Source: JBFHKO01 sp041595355
GTDB lineage: Bacteria > Pseudomonadota > Gammaproteobacteria > Enterobacterales > Aeromonadaceae
NCBI GenBank assembly: GCA_041595355.1
Contig: JBFHKO010000025.1
Span: 1-19,375 of the forward strand
Length of the DNA stretch: 19,375 bases
Direction of reading: 5' to 3'
Shown: positions 14,676-19,375 of the stretch, one piece after another
Layout: the number at the start of each line of letters is the position of its first letter
Position numbering within the stretch: the stretch's first letter is position 1
Program-made: the position numbers and the translations under genes
Notes under the pieces: model-generated
What the model saw: the letters and a program-made list of their open reading frames with translations, nothing else
What the model was told of the DNA's origin: nothing
Databases searched by the model: none

Positions 14676-14740
14676 TGCACTGACAACAGGTTCAGAGATT
14701 CCAAAGGCCCGTACCCACAAGGTACGGGCCTTTCTGTTAC
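14646..14740 (+). promoter_or_regulatory. thr attenuator: leader hairpin, possible antiterminator and terminator
   Basis: The terminator is a perfect 13-bp stem, AAAGGCCCGTACC (14703-14715) with GGTACGGGCCTTT (14721-14733) around CACAA, then CTGTT. Inside thrL, ACCACC (14646-14651) can pair with GGTGGT (14655-14660). For antitermination, CGGGCT (14668-14673) at the thrL stop codon can pair with GGCCCG (14706-14711), the terminator's left arm, and GGTAC (14658-14662) with GTACC (14711-14715), the two sharing one base. A ribosome stalled on the Thr codons would leave CGGGCT free, whereas one reaching the stop would cover it and let the terminator form. Terminator certain; antiterminator inferred. 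Confidence 0.85.
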
Positions 14741-14752
14741 ATGGAGACGTAT

Positions 14753-17215
14753 ATGCGTGTATTGAAGTTTGGGGGTTCTTCGCTGGCCGATGCCGATCGC
14801 TTCCTGCGGGTGTCGGACATCGTGGTCAATAACCAGCAACAGGCACAGGTGGCACTGGTGCTGTCGGCGCCGGCCAAAGTCACCAACCACCTGGTGGCGC
14901 TGGTCGAACAAACCAGCCACGGCCAGGATGCGGCGACCACCCTGGCCGAGATCGAGGGCATCTTCAGCCGTCTGATCGCCGGTCTGAAGAGCAAGTATCC
15001 GGCCCTGGCCGATGAGCAGCTGCTGGCGCGCATGGCCGCCGAGCTCGAGCAGATCCGCCGCCTGATGCAGGGCATCACCCTGCTCGGTCAGTGCCCGGAC
15101 AACATCCAGGCCCAGATCCTGAGCCGGGGCGAGGCGTTGTCCATCGCCTGCATGGAGCAACTGCTGAAGGCGCGCGGCCAGCTGGTCGAGCTCATCAATC
15201 CGGTGGAGATGTTGCTGGCCGAGGGCGGTTTTCTCGAGTCCCACGTCAACATGGACGTATCCCGTGCCCGCTTCCAGCAGCGTGGCATCCGCCCGGATCA
15301 CATCTACCTGATGGCCGGCTTCACCGGCGGCAATGCCAAGGGGGAACTGGTGCTGCTGGGGCGCAACGGCTCCGACTACTCCGCCGCCGTGCTGGCCGCC
15401 TGCCTGGGTGCCGAGTGCTGCGAGATCTGGACCGATGTGGACGGCGTCTACAGCTGCGATCCGCGCCTGGTGCCGGACGCCGTGCTGCTCAAGCGCATGT
15501 CCTACAAGGAGGCGATGGAGCTCTCCTATTTCGGTGCCAAGGTGCTGCACCCGCGCACCATAGCCCCCATCGCCCAGTTCCACATTCCCTGCCTCATCAA
15601 GAACAGTTTCAACCCCCAGGGCGAGGGCACCCTCATCGGTCCCGAACTGGGCGGCGAGACCGATCTGCCGGTCAAGGGGATCTCCGATCTCTGTGACATC
15701 TCCATGATCAACCTCAGCGGCCCGGGCATGAAGGGCATGGTCGGCATGGCCGGGCGCATGTTCAGTGCCGTCTCCCGTGCCGGCGTCTCTGTGGTGCTGA
15801 TCACCCAGTCCTCCTCCGAATACAGCATCAGCTTCTGTATCCACAGCTACGATGCGGACAGGGCCCGCCGCGCGCTGGAAGAGGAGTTCGAGCTGGAGCT
15901 CAAGGCCGGTTTGCTGGAGGAGATCGAGATGCGCCACCAGCTGGCCATCATCTCCCTGGTCGGTGACGGCATGCGGACCATGAAGGGGGTGGCGGCGCGC
16001 TTCCTGACCGCCCTGGCCCAGGCCTCCATCAACATTGTCGCCATCGCCCAGGGCTCTAGCGAGCGCTCCATCTCGGCAGTGGTGGGGCAGCAGAAGGTGG
16101 CCGAGGCCATCAAGTCCTGCCACCAGACCCTGTTCAGCAGCCAGCAGTTCATCGACATCATACTGGTGGGTCTCGGCGGCGTCGGCGGTGCGCTGCTGAC
16201 CCAGATCCGGCGCCAGCAGCCGGTGCTGGCCAAGCAGGGCATCGGCCTGCGGGTGGTGGGCCTGGCCAACTCCCGCAAGATGGCCCTGAACCGCGATGGG
16301 CTGGATCTGAGCAACTGGCAGGTGGCGCTGGAGCAGTCCGATGTCAGCTTCTCGCTGGAAGCGGTCAAGCAGCTGGTCGAGGACAGCCATCTCATCAACC
16401 CGGTGATCGTCGACTGCACCTCCGATGAGCAGGTGGCCAATCAGTACGCCGACTTCCTGGCCACCGGTTTCCATGTGGTGACGCCGAACAAGAAGGCCAA
16501 CACCGGCAGCCTCGAGTACTACCACGAGCTGCGCAAGACCGCCCTGCTGACCCGGCGCAAGTTCCTCTACGAGACCAACGTCGGCGCCGGCCTGCCGGTC
16601 ATCGAGAACCTGCAGAATCTCATCAAGGCCGGCGACAGCCTGCGCGCCTTCGCAGGCATTCTCTCCGGTTCGTTGTCATTCATCTTCGGCAAGCTGGACG
16701 AGGGGCTGAGCTTCTCCGAGGCCACCCTGATCGCCAAGAGCAACGGCTTCACCGAGCCGGATCCGCGTGACGACCTGAACGGCATGGACGTGGCGCGCAA
16801 GCTGCTGATCCTGGCCCGGGAGGCGGGCATGGCGCTGGATCTTGACGACGTCGAGGTGGAGCAGGCGTTGCCGCCGGGCTTTGATGCCTCCGGCAGTGCC
16901 GAGGCCTTCCTGGCGCGGCTGCCGGAAGCCGATGCCTGGTTCAGCCAGCGCTGCGCCGAGGCGGCGGCCGAAGGCAAGGTGCTGCGTTACGTCGGCACCA
17001 TTGCCGATGGTAAGTGCAAGGTGGCCATCCAGGCCGTGGACGATAACGATCCGCTGTACAAGGTGAAGGACGGGGAAAATGCCCTGGCCTTCTTCTCCAC
17101 CTATTATCAGCCGATCCCGCTGGTCCTGCGGGGCTACGGGGCCGGCACCGAAGTCACGGCGGCCGGGGTCTTTGCCGATCTGCTGCGGACATTGAACTGG
17201 AAGCAGGAGGTTTGA
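14753..17215 (+). CDS. thrA: Bifunctional aspartokinase I / homoserine dehydrogenase I, 820 aa
   Basis: Catalyses the first and third steps from aspartate to threonine: ATP-dependent phosphorylation of aspartate, and NAD(P)H reduction of aspartate semialdehyde to homoserine. The kinase domain opens with KFGGSS at 5-10 and contains LGRNGSDYSAAVLAA and EIWTDVDGVYSCDPR. Central ACT regulatory segments include SVVLITQSSSEYSI and IVAIAQGSSERSISAVV. The dehydrogenase half has the nucleotide-binding LVGLGGVGGALL near 472-483, TPNKKAN, GAGLPVI and EPDPRDDLNGMDVARKLLILARE. The length equals E. coli ThrA. I chose the ATG at 14753: the upstream in-frame ATG at 14741 overlaps GGAG, which is the ribosome-binding site for MRVLKFGG. 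It is expected to be threonine-inhibited and attenuated by the leader. Confidence 0.98.
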   Translation: MRVLKFGGSSLADADRFLRVSDIVVNNQQQAQVALVLSAPAKVTNHLVALVEQTSHGQDAATTLAEIEGIFSRLIAGLKSKYPALADEQLLARMAAELEQIRRLMQGITLLGQCPDNIQAQILSRGEALSIACMEQLLKARGQLVELINPVEMLLAEGGFLESHVNMDVSRARFQQRGIRPDHIYLMAGFTGGNAKGELVLLGRNGSDYSAAVLAACLGAECCEIWTDVDGVYSCDPRLVPDAVLLKRMSYKEAMELSYFGAKVLHPRTIAPIAQFHIPCLIKNSFNPQGEGTLIGPELGGETDLPVKGISDLCDISMINLSGPGMKGMVGMAGRMFSAVSRAGVSVVLITQSSSEYSISFCIHSYDADRARRALEEEFELELKAGLLEEIEMRHQLAIISLVGDGMRTMKGVAARFLTALAQASINIVAIAQGSSERSISAVVGQQKVAEAIKSCHQTLFSSQQFIDIILVGLGGVGGALLTQIRRQQPVLAKQGIGLRVVGLANSRKMALNRDGLDLSNWQVALEQSDVSFSLEAVKQLVEDSHLINPVIVDCTSDEQVANQYADFLATGFHVVTPNKKANTGSLEYYHELRKTALLTRRKFLYETNVGAGLPVIENLQNLIKAGDSLRAFAGILSGSLSFIFGKLDEGLSFSEATLIAKSNGFTEPDPRDDLNGMDVARKLLILAREAGMALDLDDVEVEQALPPGFDASGSAEAFLARLPEADAWFSQRCAEAAAEGKVLRYVGTIADGKCKVAIQAVDDNDPLYKVKDGENALAFFSTYYQPIPLVLRGYGAGTEVTAAGVFADLLRTLNWKQEV

Positions 17216-17217
17216 CT

Positions 17218-18174
17218 ATGACAGTGGTGGCCTATGCACCAGCGTCAATCGGTAACGTGAGTGTGGGCTTCGACGTCCTGGGGGCCGCACTGGCCCCCAT
17301 CGACGGCAGCCTGCTGGGCGACAGGGTTCAGGTCTCTGCCGGCAGCCAGGCGTTCTCGCTGGCCTGCCAGGGGCGCTTTGCCCACAAGTTGCCGGCCGAG
17401 GCCGAGAAGAACATCGTCTACGACTGCTATCTCGGCTACGCCGAGGCCCTGCAGGCGAAGGGGCTCACCATCCGTCCGCTGCACATGGTGCTGGAGAAGA
17501 ACCTGCCCATCGGCTCCGGCCTCGGCTCCAGCGCCTCGAGCATAGTGGCGGCCCTGGAAGCGCTGAACGCCTTCCACGACTACGCCCTCGACAAGGATGA
17601 GCAACTGCTGCTGATGGGCGAGCTGGAGGGGCGCATCTCCGGCTCCATCCACTACGACAACGTGGCGCCCTGCTATCTGGGCGGCCTGCAGCTGATGATC
17701 GAGGAGGAGGGGGTGATAAGCCAGGCGCTGCCGAGCTTCGAGAGCTGGTACTGGGTCGCCTGCTATCCCGGCATCAGCATCAGCACCGCCGAGGCGCGCG
17801 CCATACTGCCGGCCCAGTACCGGCGCAGCGACTGCCTCACCTATGGCCGTCGCCTGGCGGCCTTCGTGCACGCCAGCTATACCGGCCAGGAGAAACTGGC
17901 TGCGGCCATGCTGAAGGATGTCATCGCCGAGCCCTACCGCGAGGCGCTGATCCCGGGCTTTGCCGGGGTGCGCCAGCACGCCGAAATCTCCGGCGCCCTG
18001 GCCTCGGGCATCTCCGGCTCGGGTCCCACCATCTTCGTGGTGATGACCGATGAGCAACAGGCGCTGCGCATGCAGGAGTGGCTGGAGCAGCACTTTATCC
18101 AGAATCAGGACGGTTTCTGCCATGTCTGTCGCATCGACGGTCAGGGCACCCAAGTAACAGGACAAGCATTATGA
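17218..18174 (+). CDS. thrB: Homoserine kinase ThrB, 318 aa
   Basis: GHMP-family kinase that phosphorylates homoserine to O-phosphohomoserine, the substrate of ThrC. The opening MTVVAYAPASIGNVSVGFDVLG and the ATP-binding loop LPIGSGLGSSASS near 97-109 are diagnostic, and the C-terminal motif SGSGPTIF is present. The ATG at 17218 starts 2 bp after the thrA stop, with AGGAGG at 17205-17210 inside the end of thrA. E. coli ThrB is 310 aa. Its stop overlaps the thrC start as ATGA, so translation of the two is coupled. Confidence 0.97.
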   Translation: MTVVAYAPASIGNVSVGFDVLGAALAPIDGSLLGDRVQVSAGSQAFSLACQGRFAHKLPAEAEKNIVYDCYLGYAEALQAKGLTIRPLHMVLEKNLPIGSGLGSSASSIVAALEALNAFHDYALDKDEQLLLMGELEGRISGSIHYDNVAPCYLGGLQLMIEEEGVISQALPSFESWYWVACYPGISISTAEARAILPAQYRRSDCLTYGRRLAAFVHASYTGQEKLAAAMLKDVIAEPYREALIPGFAGVRQHAEISGALASGISGSGPTIFVVMTDEQQALRMQEWLEQHFIQNQDGFCHVCRIDGQGTQVTGQAL

Positions 18175-19375
18175 AGCTGTACAACATCAAGGATCATGGC
18201 GAGCAGGTGAGCTTCGCCCAGGCGGTCAAGCAGGGACTGGGCCGTGGCCAGGGGCTCTTCTTCCCCGAGCAGATCACCCCGCTGACCGACATCTACGGCC
18301 TGCTGGAGAAGCCGCTGGTCGAGCGCTCCGTGGCGATATTGCATCACCTCATCGGTGACGAGCTGCCGCGCGAGGCCCTGGAGCAGCTGGTACGCACCGC
18401 CTTCTGCTTCCCGGCGCCGCTGGTCAAGGTCAGCGATCGCCAGTATGCCCTGGAGCTGTTCCATGGTCCGACCCTGGCCTTCAAGGACTTTGGCGGCCGC
18501 TTCATGGCCCAGTGCCTGACCGCCTTCAGCCAGGGCGAGAAGATCACCATACTGACGGCCACCTCCGGCGATACCGGTGCCGCCGTTGCGCATGCCTTCT
18601 ACGGCCTGCCGAACATCGAGGTGGTGATCCTCTATCCCGAGGGCAAGATCAGCCCGCTGCAGGAGAAGCTGTTCTGCACCCTGGGGGGCAATATCCGCAC
18701 CCTGGCAATCAAGGGCACCTTCGACGACTGCCAGGCGCTGGTCAAGCAGGCCTTCGATGATGAAGAGCTGAAAAAAACCATCGGCCTCAATTCCGCCAAC
18801 TCCATCAACATCAGCCGACTGCTGGCCCAGGTGTGCTACTACTTCGAAGCCATTGCCGAGCTGCCGGTCGAGCAACGCGAGCAGGCCGTGGTGGCGGTGC
18901 CCTCCGGCAACTTCGGCAACCTGACCGCCGGTCTCATCGCCAAGGCGCTGGGGCTGCCCATCAAGCGCTTCGTGGTGGCCACCAACGCCAACGATACCGT
19001 GCCGCGCTACCTGGCGGGCCAGAGCTGGTCGCCCAAGCCGACGGTGCCGACCCTGGCCAACGCCATGGATGTCAGCTCGCCCAACAACTGGCCGCGGGTC
19101 GAGGAGCTGTTCAAGGTCAAGGGGTGGTCACTGACCGATCTGGGGTATGGCGCTCGTGACGACGCCGAAACCCGCGACGCCCTTCAGCGCCTCTACCAGC
19201 AGCAGTATCTGTGTGAGCCTCACGGCGCCATTGCCTGGGATGTGCTGCAGTCCCAGCTGCAGGATGACGAAGTGGGGATTTTCCTCTGCACGGCCCATCC
19301 GGCCAAGTTCAAGGAGAGCGTCGAGGACATCCTCGGCATCGAGTTGCCGCTGCCGGGGCCGCTGGCCAAGCATGC
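18171..19375 (+). CDS. thrC: Threonine synthase ThrC, 3' end cut by the window
   Basis: PLP enzyme that converts O-phosphohomoserine to threonine and phosphate, the last step of the operon. The frame stays open from the ATG at 18171 to the window end, giving 401 complete codons; E. coli ThrC has 428, so about 25-30 are missing. The family start MKLYNIKDH, the PLP lysine Lys105 in HGPTLAFKDFGGR, the ATSGDTGAAVAHAFYG phosphate/PLP loop, KISPLQEKLFCTLGGN, the PSGNFGNLTAG loop and TAHPAKFKESVE are all present. The start is fixed by the 4-bp ATGA overlap with thrB. Nothing looks broken. Confidence 0.97.
   Translation, partial: MKLYNIKDHGEQVSFAQAVKQGLGRGQGLFFPEQITPLTDIYGLLEKPLVERSVAILHHLIGDELPREALEQLVRTAFCFPAPLVKVSDRQYALELFHGPTLAFKDFGGRFMAQCLTAFSQGEKITILTATSGDTGAAVAHAFYGLPNIEVVILYPEGKISPLQEKLFCTLGGNIRTLAIKGTFDDCQALVKQAFDDEELKKTIGLNSANSINISRLLAQVCYYFEAIAELPVEQREQAVVAVPSGNFGNLTAGLIAKALGLPIKRFVVATNANDTVPRYLAGQSWSPKPTVPTLANAMDVSSPNNWPRVEELFKVKGWSLTDLGYGARDDAETRDALQRLYQQQYLCEPHGAIAWDVLQSQLQDDEVGIFLCTAHPAKFKESVEDILGIELPLPGPLAKH

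Noticed and set aside
14579..16525. 648-codon open frame antisense to thrA
   Set aside because: It is a shadow frame in a GC-rich gene, rich in His/Gln/Asp/Leu without recognisable motifs; thrA is certain.

Overview
This looks like core chromosome of a high-GC gammaproteobacterium. The protein set and gene order suggest Aeromonadales (an Oceanimonas/Zobellella-like organism); this is inferred from resemblance, not from a search. The main evidence is the order arcA (divergent) - lasT - thrL - thrA - thrB - thrC, which matches the E. coli thr locus. ArcB supports it too: Cys180, Cys241 and His292 have the same residue numbers as in E. coli ArcB.

Layout. (1) 36-3269 is a copper-homeostasis cluster. 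copA (P1B-type ATPase) runs leftward with a broken cueR-like regulator overlapping its stop codon. A small CopZ-type chaperone gene runs divergently from a MerR-family promoter with the typical 19-bp spacer. (2) 3364-9287 is a rightward run: the radical-SAM gene yhcC, arcB, an E. coli-type dGTPase (dgt) and a small inverse autotransporter with a LysM domain and no passenger. (3) 9313-13422 is leftward: rfaH, the methionine ABC importer metN-metI-metQ with its own promoter and a strong terminator, then arcA. (4) 13827-19375 is rightward: lasT, then the threonine operon with leader peptide, attenuator, thrA, thrB and thrC. thrC is cut by the window edge.

How the genes work together. ArcB and ArcA are sensor and regulator of one redox phosphorelay. 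In E. coli their genes are far apart; here they lie about 6 kb apart. The 404-bp arcA/lasT intergenic region carries TGTTA repeats 11 bp apart (ArcA-box-like) and an FNR-like palindrome, suggesting oxygen-responsive autoregulation. MetNIQ and ThrABC are adjacent but separate amino-acid systems, one for methionine uptake and one for homoserine/threonine synthesis.

I found no CRISPR array, insertion sequence, phage gene, tRNA or rRNA, and no convincing undescribed system. The points most worth a second look are the decayed cueR beside an intact CueR-type operator, the passenger-less inverse autotransporter, and the dense regulatory region upstream of arcA.
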